Notes: a model not told the origin generated them from the letters alone. A stretch of 64,000 nucleotides of DNA from Blastococcus tunisiensis (GCF_900112815.1 NZ_FOND01000018.1:1-64000); one strand, 5' to 3'. Numbered from the stretch's first letter, positions 35,121-45,024 are shown. A program made the numbers and translations.

Positions 35121-36917
35121 TCAGAGCACGTGCGGCGGCGTGTCCAGGACGGTGCGGTCGAGCGACTCCAGCAGGTCGAAGCGGTGGCCCACCCGCGGCA
35201 GCTCCCACCGCCAGAAGTACCGGGCGGCCCGGCGCTTGCCCTCGTGGAAGTCGCTGGTCGACCCCTCGCAGGCGAGCGCCTGCTCCAGCCACAGCCAGGC
35301 GACGACGATGTGCCCCGCCGCCTCCAGGTAGACGTGCGAGTTGGCCAGGGCCAGGTCCGGGTCGCCGGTTCCCCAGAGCGCCGCGGTGACCGCGCCCATG
35401 CGGGCCACGGCGGCGTCCAGGTCCGCGGCGAAACCCGCCCACTCCGTGCCGGCCGCCCGGCGGGTGGTCGAGGTGATCGTCTTCCCGAGCAGGGCCAGCC
35501 CGGCGCCGCCCTGCATGACCACCTTGCGGCCCAGCAGGTCCAGCGACTGGATGCCCTGGGTGCCCTCGTGGATGGGGTTGAGCCGGTTGTCCCGGTAGAA
35601 CTGCTCGACCGGGTAGTCGCGGGTGTACCCGTACCCGCCGTGCACCTGAATGGCGAGGTCGTTGGCCACCAGGCCCCACTGCGAGGGCCACGCCTTGGCG
35701 ACCGGGGTCAGCATGTCCAGCAGCAGGTGGGCGCGCTCCCGCTCCTCCGGCGTCTCCGCCGTCTGCTCCTCGTCGACCAGGCGGGCGCAGTACAGCCCCA
35801 GCGCCATGCCGCCCTCGACGTAGGACTTGGCGGCCAGCAGCATCCGGCGGACGTCGGTGTGCTCGACGATCGGCACCATGGGAGACGCCGGGTCCTTGGC
35901 CCCGGCCGGGCGGCCCTGCGTGCGGGTGCGGGCGTACTCCAGCGCGTGCAGGTAGCCGGTGTAGCCGAGCACCGTCGCGCCGACCCCGACGCCGATCCGC
36001 GCCTCGTTCATCATGTGGAACATGTAGGTCAGGCCGCGGTGCGGCTCGCCCACGAGGTGGCCCACCGCGCCGGCCTGCCCACCAGGCGTGTGCACGCCCT
36101 CGCCGAAGTTCAGCAGCGTGTTCGTCGTCCCGCGGTAGCCCATCTTGTGGTTCAGGCCGGCGAGGACGACGTCGTTGCGCTCGCCCAGCGACCCGTCGGG
36201 GTTCACCAGGAACTTCGGCACGATGAACAGCGAGATGCCCTTCACGCCGGGCGGTCCGCCGGGGATCTTGGCCAGCACGAGGTGGACGATGTTCTCGGTC
36301 AGCTCGTGGTCGCCGCCGGAGATCCACATCTTGTTGCCGGTCAGCCGGTAGCTGCCGTCGTCCTGCGGCACGGCCCTGGTGGTGATGTCGGCCAGCGACG
36401 ACCCCGCCTGCGGCTCCGACAGCGCCATGGTGCCGAACCAGCGCCCCTCGAGCTCGGGGCGCACGTAGGTGTCGATCTGCTCCTGGGTGCCGTGGGCGAG
36501 GAGCAGCCGGGCGTTGCCCATGGTGAGGAACGGGTAGGCCGACGTCCCGACGTTGGCCGCCTTGAACCAGGCGAACACCGCCTGCCCGACGGTGTGCGGC
36601 AGCTGCATGCCGCCGTACTCCTCGTCGAAGGACCCGGCCATGAGCCCGGCGTCGGTGAACACCTCCAGCGCCTTGGCCACCTCGGGGATGAGCACCGCCT
36701 GGCCGTCGACCATGTGCGGTTCGTTCTCGTCCGCGGTCCGGTTGTGCGGCGCGAAGTGGTCGGTCGCGATCTGCTCGGCCAGGTCCATCGCCGCGTCGAA
36801 CGTCTCGCGGGAGTGCTCGGCGAACCGCGGCCGCTTGGTCAGCGATTCGACGTCGAGCCACTCGTGCAGCAGGAAGTCCAGGTCGCGGCGGGACAGGATC
36901 AACGACGGCGTCGGCAC
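35121..36917 (-). CDS. Large acyl-CoA dehydrogenase (about 600 residues)
   Basis: 598 residues from a GTG at 36917. N-terminal ~60-residue helix (LSRRDLDFLLHEWLDVESL) characteristic of the large dehydrogenase class, then FGTMALSEPQAGSSLADITT and TGNKMWISGGDHEL for FAD and substrate, HEGTQGIQSLDLLGRK near 430 and a C-terminal extension to 598 that would replace a second subunit. These enzymes (FadE5-like) act on long or branched acyl-CoA. The open frame continues far upstream in anti-sense of the alcohol dehydrogenase gene and that part is not coding. It is divergent from the 36991 gene. Confidence 0.86.
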   Translation of the reverse strand: MPTPSLILSRRDLDFLLHEWLDVESLTKRPRFAEHSRETFDAAMDLAEQIATDHFAPHNRTADENEPHMVDGQAVLIPEVAKALEVFTDAGLMAGSFDEEYGGMQLPHTVGQAVFAWFKAANVGTSAYPFLTMGNARLLLAHGTQEQIDTYVRPELEGRWFGTMALSEPQAGSSLADITTRAVPQDDGSYRLTGNKMWISGGDHELTENIVHLVLAKIPGGPPGVKGISLFIVPKFLVNPDGSLGERNDVVLAGLNHKMGYRGTTNTLLNFGEGVHTPGGQAGAVGHLVGEPHRGLTYMFHMMNEARIGVGVGATVLGYTGYLHALEYARTRTQGRPAGAKDPASPMVPIVEHTDVRRMLLAAKSYVEGGMALGLYCARLVDEEQTAETPEERERAHLLLDMLTPVAKAWPSQWGLVANDLAIQVHGGYGYTRDYPVEQFYRDNRLNPIHEGTQGIQSLDLLGRKVVMQGGAGLALLGKTITSTTRRAAGTEWAGFAADLDAAVARMGAVTAALWGTGDPDLALANSHVYLEAAGHIVVAWLWLEQALACEGSTSDFHEGKRRAARYFWRWELPRVGHRFDLLESLDRTVLDTPPHVL

Positions 36918-36990
36918 GCACCAAGCGTAGGCCGGTTCGTCCCGCCGGACGGCGGGGTAGGTGGCCCCCACCGTCGTCGAGAGGAACGCC

Positions 36991-37467
36991 ATGGCCACGT
37001 CGTCCCTGCTGTCCCGGATCTCCGAGGTGGCCTCGAGCGCCGGGGGCGCGCTGCTCGGCCGCGCGCAGAGCCTGCGTCTCCCGGGGGTGGGGACTGCGTC
37101 GGCCAAGGATTCACCGGAGGTCGCCGCCCGCCGATGGCGTGCGGTCACCGTGCTCACCGACCGGATCGGCACCGGGCCGGATCTCCCGGCGCCGCTGGCG
37201 GCCTTCGGGGACCGCATCGAGGTGCGGACGACGCCGGCTCCCGCCGGCAAGGGCACCGAGCTGGCCGCCCGCTTCACCGCCCCCGCAGATGCGACCGACG
37301 AGCGGGTCGGGAAACTTCGGGAGGCGCTGAGGCAGGCCAAGCAGCTGATCGAGACGGGCGAGGTGCTGCGCATCGAGCCCCAGCCCGAGGGGCGGCGTCC
37401 GGAGACCCCGCAGGGACGCGTCCTGGAGGGTGCCGCGGCCCGGGCCCCGAAGGAGGGCGTGCTGTGA
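36991..37467 (+). CDS. Hypothetical protein coupled to a zinc alcohol dehydrogenase
   Basis: 158 residues. An N-terminal Ser/Ala-rich amphipathic stretch, then RRWRAVTVLTDRIGTGPDLPAPLAAFGDRIEVRTTPAPAGKGTELAARF, resembling the outer strands of a SRPBCC-like fold, and a helical segment with VLRIEPQPEGRRPETPQGR. I cannot name it, though I have seen this protein-dehydrogenase pair in related genomes. The ATG follows AGAGGAACGCC. The stop overlaps the GTG of the dehydrogenase (GTGA), so they are co-translated. Confidence 0.65.
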   Translation: MATSSLLSRISEVASSAGGALLGRAQSLRLPGVGTASAKDSPEVAARRWRAVTVLTDRIGTGPDLPAPLAAFGDRIEVRTTPAPAGKGTELAARFTAPADATDERVGKLREALRQAKQLIETGEVLRIEPQPEGRRPETPQGRVLEGAAARAPKEGVL

Positions 37468-38639
37468 AGGCCCTGACCTGGACCGGTGTCAACCAGCTGT
37501 CCGTGGAGGACGTCGCCGAACCCACGCTGCTCAACGGCCACGACGTGATCGTCAAGGTGCGGCGGACGACGACCTGCGGGTCGGACCTGCACCTGCTGAG
37601 CGGCTACATCCCGTTCATGCGGGCCGGCGACGTGATCGGCCACGAGTTCATGGGCGAGATCGTCGAGGTGGGCCCGGCGGTACGGCACCGCGCCGTCGGT
37701 GACCGGGTGGTCGTCTCCTCCTTCGTCGCCTGCGGCTCGTGCTGGTACTGCGCGCAGGAGCTGTACTCCCTGTGCGACAACGCGAATCCGAACCCGGGGA
37801 TCACCGAGGGCCTCTGGGGGCAGGCGATCGGCGGGTGCCTTGGCTACTCGCATGCCGTCGGTGGCTACGCCGGCAGCCACGCGGAGTACATCCGCGTGCC
37901 GTACGGCGACGGCAGCACGTTCGTGGTGCCCGACGGCGTGTCCGACGACCGGGCGCTCTTCGCCTCCGACGCCGCGCCCACCGCCTTCACCGGTGTGGAC
38001 CTGGCCGGCGTGCGGCCGGGCGACACGGTGGCCGTGTGGGGGGCCGGAGGCGTGGGCCAGCTGGCGGCGCGGATCTCCGAACTGGTCGGCGCCGAGAGGG
38101 TGGTCGTGATCGACCGGCTGCCGGACCGCCTCCAGCAGGTGCGGGAGGTCATCGGCGCGGAGACGATCGACTACACGAGCACCGACGTCGCCGCCGAGCT
38201 GCGCGAGCTGACCGGGGGGCGAGGGCCCGACGTGTGCATCGAGGCGGTCGGCATGGAGGCGCACAGCCCGGGCCCGCAGGGGGTCTACGACCAGGTCAAG
38301 CAGCAGCTGCGGCTGCAGACCGATCGGCCGACCGCCGTCCGGGAGGCGATCATGTCCTGCCGCAAGGGGGGCAGCGTGTTCGTGCTCGGGGTCTTCGCGG
38401 AGATGGTGGACAAGTTCCCGCTCGGCGCGCTGATGAACAAGAGCCTGCGGTTCGGCGGGGCGCAGGTGCACGGCCCGCGGTACATCCCGCGGATCCTCGA
38501 GCACATGGCGGCGGGTGCCCTCGTCACCGAGCACCTCGCCACGCACGTGATGCCGCTCGACGAGGCCCCGCACGGCTACGAGCTGTTCAAGGAGAAGCAG
38601 GACGGCTGCGTGCGGGCCGTCTTCACCCCGAACGGCTGA
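37464..38639 (+). CDS. Zinc-dependent alcohol/formaldehyde-type dehydrogenase
   Basis: 391 residues of the medium-chain dehydrogenase family. The catalytic zinc site is visible (TTTCGSDLHL and GHEFMGEIVEVGP), a structural-zinc loop has four Cys (CGSC..C......C), and the NAD-binding AVWGAGGVGQLAARI is intact. The pattern GVNQLSVEDVAEPTLL and the GLWGQAIGGCLGYS insertion resemble glutathione-independent formaldehyde-type enzymes. It probably oxidises an aldehyde or alcohol with NAD. It is translationally coupled to the hypothetical gene and convergent with the MFS gene. Confidence 0.87.
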   Translation: MKALTWTGVNQLSVEDVAEPTLLNGHDVIVKVRRTTTCGSDLHLLSGYIPFMRAGDVIGHEFMGEIVEVGPAVRHRAVGDRVVVSSFVACGSCWYCAQELYSLCDNANPNPGITEGLWGQAIGGCLGYSHAVGGYAGSHAEYIRVPYGDGSTFVVPDGVSDDRALFASDAAPTAFTGVDLAGVRPGDTVAVWGAGGVGQLAARISELVGAERVVVIDRLPDRLQQVREVIGAETIDYTSTDVAAELRELTGGRGPDVCIEAVGMEAHSPGPQGVYDQVKQQLRLQTDRPTAVREAIMSCRKGGSVFVLGVFAEMVDKFPLGALMNKSLRFGGAQVHGPRYIPRILEHMAAGALVTEHLATHVMPLDEAPHGYELFKEKQDGCVRAVFTPNG

Positions 38640-38648
38640 CGCCGTCGA

Positions 38649-40400
38649 TCAGCCGGCGGTGTCGCCCGGGCGGCCGGCCGGGGGCGGGACCGAGGTCGGG
38701 GCGGCGGTACCGGCGGCGTGGACGACCTGGCCCGCCTCGTCGTCCGGAGGTGGGGTGCCGGCCTCCTCCTGGCGCGCCTGGATGCCGCTCTTGGTGCTCA
38801 GCGCCAGCTGCGGGAGGAACAGGAAGACGAAGAACCCGATGGCCACGACGCAGGCGGCGATGAGGAAGACCAGGTCGATCGAGTCGGAGAAGCCGACCTT
38901 GAACGGCTGCGCGAGGTAGTCGGGCAGCTCCTGGATGAACGAGGTGTCCGACAGGTCGCCGGTCTGCAGCTGCCCGCTCTGCAGCGCCTGGGCGACGCGG
39001 GGATCCTCGCCGGCCGCCGTCCGCACGGCGTTGCCGATGTCGGTGGGCAGCCGGGTGAACAGGATCGAGAGGAACACCGCGACCCCGATCGTGCCGCCCA
39101 TCTGCCGGAAGAACGTGACCGACGAGGTGGCCACCCCCATCTCCCGCGGCGAGACAGCGTTCTGGACGGCGAGGATGACCGGCTGGAAGTTGAAGCCGAG
39201 GCCCAGGCCGAGCAGCACCATGAACGGCACCAGCGTCCAGATCGAGGTGTCGGCCTCGACGAGGAACGACATCGCGAGCAGCGCGGCCACCATGAAGGCG
39301 ATCCCCACGAGCGGGAACACCTTGTACTTGCCGGTCTTCGAGATCGCGATGCCCGAGCCCATCGCACCGGCCATGATCCCGGCGACCAGCGGGATCATCT
39401 GCAGGCCCGCCACCGTGGCGCTGGAGCCCTGCACGATCTGCAGGTACTGGGGCAGCAGCAGGATGCCACCGAACATGCCGGCACCCATCACGATGCTGCC
39501 GACGCCGCCGACGGCGAAGCTGCGGTTGCGGAACAGCCGCAGGGGGAGCAGTGCGTCGTCGCCGTAGGACCGCTCGGCCAGCACGAAGAGCAGGAAGCCC
39601 ACGGCGCCGATGGCGTAGCAGACGACCGCGCCGCCGGAGCCCCAGCCCCAGGTCCGGCCCTGCTCGGCCACGATCAGCAGCGGCACGAGGAACGTGACCA
39701 GGGCCAGCGCCCCCGGCCAGTCGATGCGGTGGTCGCGGCGCTGGTGCGGGAGGTGCAGCACCCGGTAGACGACGGCGAAGGCCAGCGCGCCCAGCGGCAC
39801 GTTGATGAGGAAGATCCAGCGCCAGCCGTCGAAGCCGAGCAGGGAGCCCTGGCCGGCGAGGAAGCCGCCGATGACCGGGCCCAGGACGCTCGACGTGCCG
39901 AAGACGGCCATGAAGTAGCCCTGGTACTTCGACCGCTCCCGCGGCGGCACGATGTCCCCGATGATGGCCAGCGCGAGCGACATCAGCCCGCCTGCCCCGA
40001 TGCCCTGCAGCGCCCGGAAGGCCGCGAGCTGGTACATGGTCGTGGCGAAGGCGCAGGCCAGCGAGCCGAGGATGAAGACGCCGATGGCGAACAGGTAGAA
40101 CGGCCGGCGGCCGTAGATGTCCGACAGCTTCCCGTAGAGGGGAGTGGCGATCGTCGAGGTGATCAGGAAGGCCGTCGTCGCCCACGCCTGCAGGTCGTAG
40201 CCCTGCAGGTCGTCGGCGATCGTCCGGATCGCCGTGGAGACGACGGTCTGGTCGAGCGCCGCCAGGAACATGGCGGTGACCAGCCCCAGCAGGATCGTGA
40301 CGATCTGGCGGTGCGTGAAACCGCCGTCGGCGTCGGGTGCCGCGGCCGCCGCACGGGCGCCCCTGCGCTCGGCCGCGGTCGTACGGGTGGACTGGCTCAT
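38649..40400 (-). CDS. DHA2-family MFS drug exporter (EmrB/QacA-like)
   Basis: 583 residues with fourteen membrane segments. Motif A variants (GKLSDIYGRRPFYL), LDQTVVSTAIRTIADDL in helix 1 and the motif C region (SVLGPVIGGFLAG) mark a proton-linked exporter. The C-terminal tail is disordered and acidic. The ATG at 40400 overlaps the TGA of the MarR gene (ATGA), so the two are co-translated from a common promoter. Regulation by the MarR protein is likely. Confidence 0.9.
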   Translation of the reverse strand: MSQSTRTTAAERRGARAAAAAPDADGGFTHRQIVTILLGLVTAMFLAALDQTVVSTAIRTIADDLQGYDLQAWATTAFLITSTIATPLYGKLSDIYGRRPFYLFAIGVFILGSLACAFATTMYQLAAFRALQGIGAGGLMSLALAIIGDIVPPRERSKYQGYFMAVFGTSSVLGPVIGGFLAGQGSLLGFDGWRWIFLINVPLGALAFAVVYRVLHLPHQRRDHRIDWPGALALVTFLVPLLIVAEQGRTWGWGSGGAVVCYAIGAVGFLLFVLAERSYGDDALLPLRLFRNRSFAVGGVGSIVMGAGMFGGILLLPQYLQIVQGSSATVAGLQMIPLVAGIMAGAMGSGIAISKTGKYKVFPLVGIAFMVAALLAMSFLVEADTSIWTLVPFMVLLGLGLGFNFQPVILAVQNAVSPREMGVATSSVTFFRQMGGTIGVAVFLSILFTRLPTDIGNAVRTAAGEDPRVAQALQSGQLQTGDLSDTSFIQELPDYLAQPFKVGFSDSIDLVFLIAACVVAIGFFVFLFLPQLALSTKSGIQARQEEAGTPPPDDEAGQVVHAAGTAAPTSVPPPAGRPGDTAG

Positions 40401-40894
40401 CGGTTCTCTTCCGCGGGGTCGGGCGCAGCGGCGGCGTCGATGCTGCTGGGGAGGGTGGCGGTGATGTCGTCGAGCAGGCGCCCGAAGAGGGTGGTGAGGG
40501 TGGCGAGGTCCCCGGCGTCCCATGCCGCGGTGACCTGGTCCAGGTGGTTCTCCCGCTCGCGCCGGAGCGACTCGAGCGCGGCGTGACCGGCGTCGGTGAC
40601 CAGCAGCCGGCTGGCCCGGCCGTCGGTCTCGTCCGCCACCCGGCGGACCAGGCCCTGGTCGACCAGGGCGGCGACGTGCCGGCTCACGGTCGACGGATCG
40701 GCGTGCACCAGCTCGGCGAGGGCGCCCTGGCGCAGGGGGCCCAGGCGCACGAGCGGGTGGAGCAGCACGAGGGCGGCGCGGTCGCGGTGGTCGGTGCCGG
40801 CCTGCTGTGTCTTGAGCGCGTGCACCAGCCGCATGAAGCGCGGCAGCTGCTCGGACAGGACGCGGACCTCGGCGAGCCGGTCGGGCTCGGGCAC
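40397..40894 (-). CDS. MarR-family regulator of the coupled MFS gene
   Basis: 165 residues from a GTG at 40894 with GGAGG six bases upstream; longer translations upstream run into promoter DNA. The winged helix is clear (LRQGALAELVHADPSTVSRHVAALVDQGLVRRVADETDGRASRLLVTDAG). These proteins repress exporters until a ligand binds. It is divergent from hrpA over 173 bases, which hold GGTTGC-type inverted repeats. Confidence 0.87.
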   Translation of the reverse strand: MPEPDRLAEVRVLSEQLPRFMRLVHALKTQQAGTDHRDRAALVLLHPLVRLGPLRQGALAELVHADPSTVSRHVAALVDQGLVRRVADETDGRASRLLVTDAGHAALESLRRERENHLDQVTAAWDAGDLATLTTLFGRLLDDITATLPSSIDAAAAPDPAEENR

Positions 40895-40923
40895 GGGACC
40901 TCCGGACGGGGGGACGACGGGGT

Positions 40924-40950
40924 GGTTGCGCGGAGCAAGCAACCAGTTGC
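40924..40950. promoter_or_regulatory. Overlapping inverted repeats, probable MarR operator
   Basis: GGTTGC (40924-40929) and GCAACC (40939-40944) are an inverted repeat with a nine-base centre, and GCAACCAGTTGC (40939-40950) is a second palindrome overlapping it. The arrangement, 30-56 bases before the MarR start, suggests an autoregulatory site; hrpA on the other side could be affected too. Confidence 0.6.
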
Positions 40951-41067
40951 AAGGTACACGCATCCGTCGGCGGACGGTGCGCCGCCGCACCCCGACGAGT
41001 GAGTGGGATCCTGGGCGGGCCGGGTTCCCGGCTGCACCCGTCCGCCGGAAGGAACGCGAGCCCCACC

Positions 41068-44000
41068 GTGAGTGCCCCCACCGTCTCGGCCGACGAGGCA
41101 GCGCTCCGGGAGCGGCTCCCGGCGCTCACGCTGCTCGACGAGCACCGGCTGCGCCGCCGGCTGGACGGGCTGCGGAAGACCCGCGACCCGCAGGCCCGGG
41201 CGCGGCAGCGCGAGCGGATCGCGGCCGACGTCGCCTCCGCCGAGGAGCGCATCGACCGCCGCCGGGCCGCCGTCCCCGTCGTCACCTACCCGGACGAGCT
41301 GCCGGTCAGCGCCCGCCGGGAGGACATCGCCGCGGCGCTGCGCGCGGCGCAGGTGGTCGTCGTCGCCGGCGAGACCGGCTCGGGGAAGACCACGCAGCTG
41401 CCCAAGATCGCGCTCGAGCTCGGCCGCGGCGTGCGGGGCCGGATCGGGCACACGCAGCCCCGCCGGATCGCCGCGCGCAGCGTCGCCGAGCGGATCGCCG
41501 AGGAACTGGACAGCCCGCTCGGCGAGGTCGTGGGCTACAAGATGCGCTTCACCGACCAGGTCTCGGACACCACCGTGGTCAAGCTCATGACCGACGGCGT
41601 CCTGCTCGCCGAGATCCAGAGCGACCGGTTGCTGCGCCAGTACGACACGATCATCCTCGACGAGGCCCACGAGCGGAGCCTCAACATCGACTTCCTGCTG
41701 GGCTACCTCGCGCAGATCCTGCCGCGCCGGCCGGACCTGAAGCTGGTCATCACCTCGGCGACGATCGACGTCGAACGGGTGGCCGCTCACTTCCGGGGTG
41801 CGCCGATCGTCGAGGTCAGCGGCCGTACGTACCCGGTCGAGGTGCGCTACCGCCCGGTCGTGGACCCGGACGATCCGGAGGCGGACGAGGACCGCGACCA
41901 GGTGAGCGCGATCCTCGACGCCGTCGACGAGCTCACGGCGGAGGGGCCCGGCGACATCCTGGTGTTCCTCGCCGGGGAGCGGGAGATCCGCGACACCCAG
42001 GACGCCCTGGCGGAACGGTCCCTCCCGCTCACGGAGATCGTGCCGCTCTACTCCCGGCTGTCGGCCGCCGACCAGCACAAGGTCTTCACCCCGCACAGCG
42101 GGCGGCGGATCGTGCTGTCGACCAACGTCGCCGAGACCTCGCTGACCGTCCCGGGCATCCGGTACGTGATCGACCCGGGCACGGCGCGCATCTCCCGGTA
42201 CAGCCATCGGACCAAGGTGCAGCGGCTGCCGATCGAACCGGTCAGCCAGGCCTCGGCCCGGCAGCGGTCGGGGCGGTGCGGGCGGCTGGGGCCGGGAATC
42301 GCGATCCGGCTCTACTCCGAGGACGACTTCGAGGCCCGGCCGCAGTTCACCGACCCGGAGATCCTGCGCACCAACCTGGCCTCGGTGCTGCTGCAGATGG
42401 CCGCCCTCGACCTGGGGGCGATGGAGGACTTCCCGTTCGTCGACCCGCCCGACCGCCGGGCGATCGCCGACGGCCTGGCCCTGCTCGAGGAGCTGCACGC
42501 CCTCGACGAGCGGGGGAAGCTGACGCCGACCGGCCGCGTCCTGGCCGCCCTCCCGCTGGACCCGCGCATGGCCCGCATGGTCGTCGAGGCGAACGAGCGC
42601 GGCGTGCTGGACGAGGTGCTGGTCATCGCCGCCGGGCTCACCATCCAGGATCCGCGCGAGCGGCCCGGCGAGCACCAGCAGGCGGCCGACGAGCTGCACC
42701 GCCGGTTCGCCGACGAGAACTCCGACTTCCTCGCCCTGCTGAACCTGTGGCGCTACCTGGGCGAGCAGCAGGAGGTGCTGAGCGGCAACCAGTTCCGGCG
42801 CACGGTGAAGCGGGAGTTCCTGCACTACCTGCGGATCCGCGAGTGGCAGGACCTGCACGGCCAGCTGCGCGGGACGGCGCGACGGCTCGGGATGGCCGTG
42901 GGGGAGCCGGCCGCCGAGCCCGACGAGAGGGGCATCCACGCCGCGCTGCTCGCGGGTCTCCTCTCCCACGTCGGCATGCAGCTGGAGCCGGTCAAGGGGC
43001 GCGACGGCAAGCCCGGCCGGCCCGGCCGGGAGTACCTCGGCACCCGCAACACCAGGTTCGTGATCGCACCCGGGACCCCGCTGGCGAAGAAGCCCCCGCG
43101 CTGGGTGGTGGCGGCCGAGCTGGTCGAGACCAGCCGGCTGTTCGCGCGCACCGTGGCGCGCATCGACCCGGAGGAGGTGGAGCGGCTCGCCGCCCACCTG
43201 GTGAAACGCCAGTACAGCGAGCCGCGGTGGGACGCCAAGCGCGGGTCCGTCGTCGCCACCGAGCGGGTCACGCTCTACGGGTTGCCCCTGGTGGTCGGCC
43301 GGCGGGTCCAGTACGGCTCGATCGACCCGGTCGTCTCCCGGGAGCTGTTCATCCGGCACGCCCTGGTCGAGGGGCAGTGGACGACGCACCACCGCTTCTG
43401 GGCCGACAACCAGCGGGCCATGGAGCAGGTCGCCGCGCTCGAGGAACGGGCCCGACGGCGCGACATCGGTGTCGACGACGAGACGGTGTTCGAGCTCTAC
43501 GACGCCCGCATCCCGGCCGACGTCGTCTCGACCCGGCACTTCGACCGCTGGTGGAAGCGAGCCCGCCACGAACAGCCGGACCTGCTGACCTTCACCCCGG
43601 AGATGCTCAGCCATGCGGCCGCTGCCGGGCAGGTCCGGGTCGAGGACTACCCCGACGAGGTCCGGCTGACCCAGGGCCTCACGCTGCCGCTCTCCTACGC
43701 CTTCGCCCCCGGGACGGCCGAGGACGGCGTCACCGTCGACGTCCCCCTCGCCGTCCTCGACGGCGTCGCCGAGCGGACCTCCGGGGAGTCACTGGCGTTC
43801 ACCGTGCCCGGGCTCCGCGAGGAACTGGTGACGTCGCTGCTGCGGACGCTGCCCAAGCAGCTGCGCCGCGGGCTGGTGCCGATCCCGGACCGGGTGCGCG
43901 AGGTGCTGCCGCGCATCGACCCGGGGGAGCCGCTACTGCCGGCCCTGGAGCGCGAGCTGCGCCGGGCGACGGCGGTGACGATCCCGCCGGACGCGTGGGC

Positions 44001-45024
44001 GCCCGAGCAGGTTCCCGGCCACCTGCGGGCGACCTTCCGGGTGCTCGACGACCAGCAGCGTCCCCTGGCGACCGGCAAGGACCTGCAGGAGTTGCGGGCC
44101 CAGGTCGCGCCGAGGGCCCGCGCCAGCCTCGCGCGGGCCGCCACGGACCTGGAGCGCAGCGGGCTGACCGGGTGGACCTTCGGCGCGCTGCCGCGGACCG
44201 TGGAGGTGCATCGCGGCGTCCACGTCGTGACCGCCTACCCCGCGCTGGTCGACGAGGGGGCGACCGCCGGCATCCGCGTGGTGCCGACCGAGGCCGAGGC
44301 CGAGCGGCTGATGCGCCGCGGCGCCCGCCGCCTCCTGGTGCTGGTGGCGGGCTCGCCGGCGAAGCAGGTCGTGAAGACGCTGTCGCCGCGCACACGACTG
44401 GCGCTGCAGTTCAACCCCGACGGCGAGATCGCGGACCTCGTGGCCGACTGCGTCGACGCGGCGGCCGACGAGCTGATCGCCGCGGCCGGCGGCCCGCCCC
44501 GGGACGAGGTGGCGTTCACCGCACTCGTGGCGACGGCGAAGGCGGAGCTGCACCGGCTGACCGTCGACGCGGTGCAGAAGGTCGAGGACGTGCTGACCCG
44601 CGCGCGGGAGGTCGCGGTTGCCATCGGTGGGGCGCCGGCCCGGCGGGTCCCCGAGGCCGCCGTGGCCGACCTGCGCCGGCAGATGACGGGTCTGCTGCAC
44701 CGCGGGTTCGTCGCGGCCGCGGGCCGGCGGCGGCTGCCCGACCTGGCCCGCTACCTGCGCGCGATGGCCCACCGGCTGGAGAAGCTGCCGGCCAACGCCG
44801 TGCGCGACGAGCTCGCGATGCGCCAGGTCGCCGCCGTCACCGAGGAGTACGAGGCGTTGCGTGCGCGCCTACCGGGCGGGAACGCCCCGGACGACCCCGT
44901 CGTGCGGATCCGCTGGATGATCGAGGAGCTGCGCGTGGGGCTGTTCGCCCAGGCCGTCGGTACCCCGCGGCCGATCTCCGAGCAGCGCATCTACAAGGCG
45001 ATCGACGCGCTCATCGCTCCCTGA
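41068..45024 (+). CDS. hrpA: ATP-dependent RNA helicase HrpA
   Basis: 1318 residues, normal for bacterial HrpA. DEAH-box motifs in order: GETGSGKTTQ near 101, PRRIAA, DEAHERSLNIDF near 197, SATID, VFLAGEREIRDT, STNVAETSLT and QRSGRCGR. Winged helix, ratchet and OB-fold regions follow, then the long bacterial DUF3418 C-terminal domain (about 730-1310). It unwinds structured RNA and in other bacteria helps rescue stalled ribosomes. The GTG at 41068 follows GGAAGGAA; an upstream ATG at 40999 would add 23 residues of low-quality sequence. Its last 14 bases overlap the HTH gene convergently. Confidence 0.95.
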   Translation: MSAPTVSADEAALRERLPALTLLDEHRLRRRLDGLRKTRDPQARARQRERIAADVASAEERIDRRRAAVPVVTYPDELPVSARREDIAAALRAAQVVVVAGETGSGKTTQLPKIALELGRGVRGRIGHTQPRRIAARSVAERIAEELDSPLGEVVGYKMRFTDQVSDTTVVKLMTDGVLLAEIQSDRLLRQYDTIILDEAHERSLNIDFLLGYLAQILPRRPDLKLVITSATIDVERVAAHFRGAPIVEVSGRTYPVEVRYRPVVDPDDPEADEDRDQVSAILDAVDELTAEGPGDILVFLAGEREIRDTQDALAERSLPLTEIVPLYSRLSAADQHKVFTPHSGRRIVLSTNVAETSLTVPGIRYVIDPGTARISRYSHRTKVQRLPIEPVSQASARQRSGRCGRLGPGIAIRLYSEDDFEARPQFTDPEILRTNLASVLLQMAALDLGAMEDFPFVDPPDRRAIADGLALLEELHALDERGKLTPTGRVLAALPLDPRMARMVVEANERGVLDEVLVIAAGLTIQDPRERPGEHQQAADELHRRFADENSDFLALLNLWRYLGEQQEVLSGNQFRRTVKREFLHYLRIREWQDLHGQLRGTARRLGMAVGEPAAEPDERGIHAALLAGLLSHVGMQLEPVKGRDGKPGRPGREYLGTRNTRFVIAPGTPLAKKPPRWVVAAELVETSRLFARTVARIDPEEVERLAAHLVKRQYSEPRWDAKRGSVVATERVTLYGLPLVVGRRVQYGSIDPVVSRELFIRHALVEGQWTTHHRFWADNQRAMEQVAALEERARRRDIGVDDETVFELYDARIPADVVSTRHFDRWWKRARHEQPDLLTFTPEMLSHAAAAGQVRVEDYPDEVRLTQGLTLPLSYAFAPGTAEDGVTVDVPLAVLDGVAERTSGESLAFTVPGLREELVTSLLRTLPKQLRRGLVPIPDRVREVLPRIDPGEPLLPALERELRRATAVTIPPDAWAPEQVPGHLRATFRVLDDQQRPLATGKDLQELRAQVAPRARASLARAATDLERSGLTGWTFGALPRTVEVHRGVHVVTAYPALVDEGATAGIRVVPTEAEAERLMRRGARRLLVLVAGSPAKQVVKTLSPRTRLALQFNPDGEIADLVADCVDAAADELIAAAGGPPRDEVAFTALVATAKAELHRLTVDAVQKVEDVLTRAREVAVAIGGAPARRVPEAAVADLRRQMTGLLHRGFVAAAGRRRLPDLARYLRAMAHRLEKLPANAVRDELAMRQVAAVTEEYEALRARLPGGNAPDDPVVRIRWMIEELRVGLFAQAVGTPRPISEQRIYKAIDALIAP

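Noticed and set aside
34188-37463. Plus-strand extension of the alcohol dehydrogenase frame far upstream
   Set aside because: The frame stays open for over 3 kb, but the protein family begins at the GTG 37464, which overlaps the stop of the preceding gene. The rest is anti-sense to the acyl-CoA dehydrogenase.
36918-38573. Minus-strand extension of the large acyl-CoA dehydrogenase frame
   Set aside because: Family length and the conserved N-terminal helix fit the GTG at 36917; upstream residues are anti-sense of the alcohol dehydrogenase gene.
40684-43614. 976-codon open frame opposite hrpA
   Set aside because: Same artefact; no signal, domain or ribosome-binding site, while the plus strand holds all DEAH motifs.
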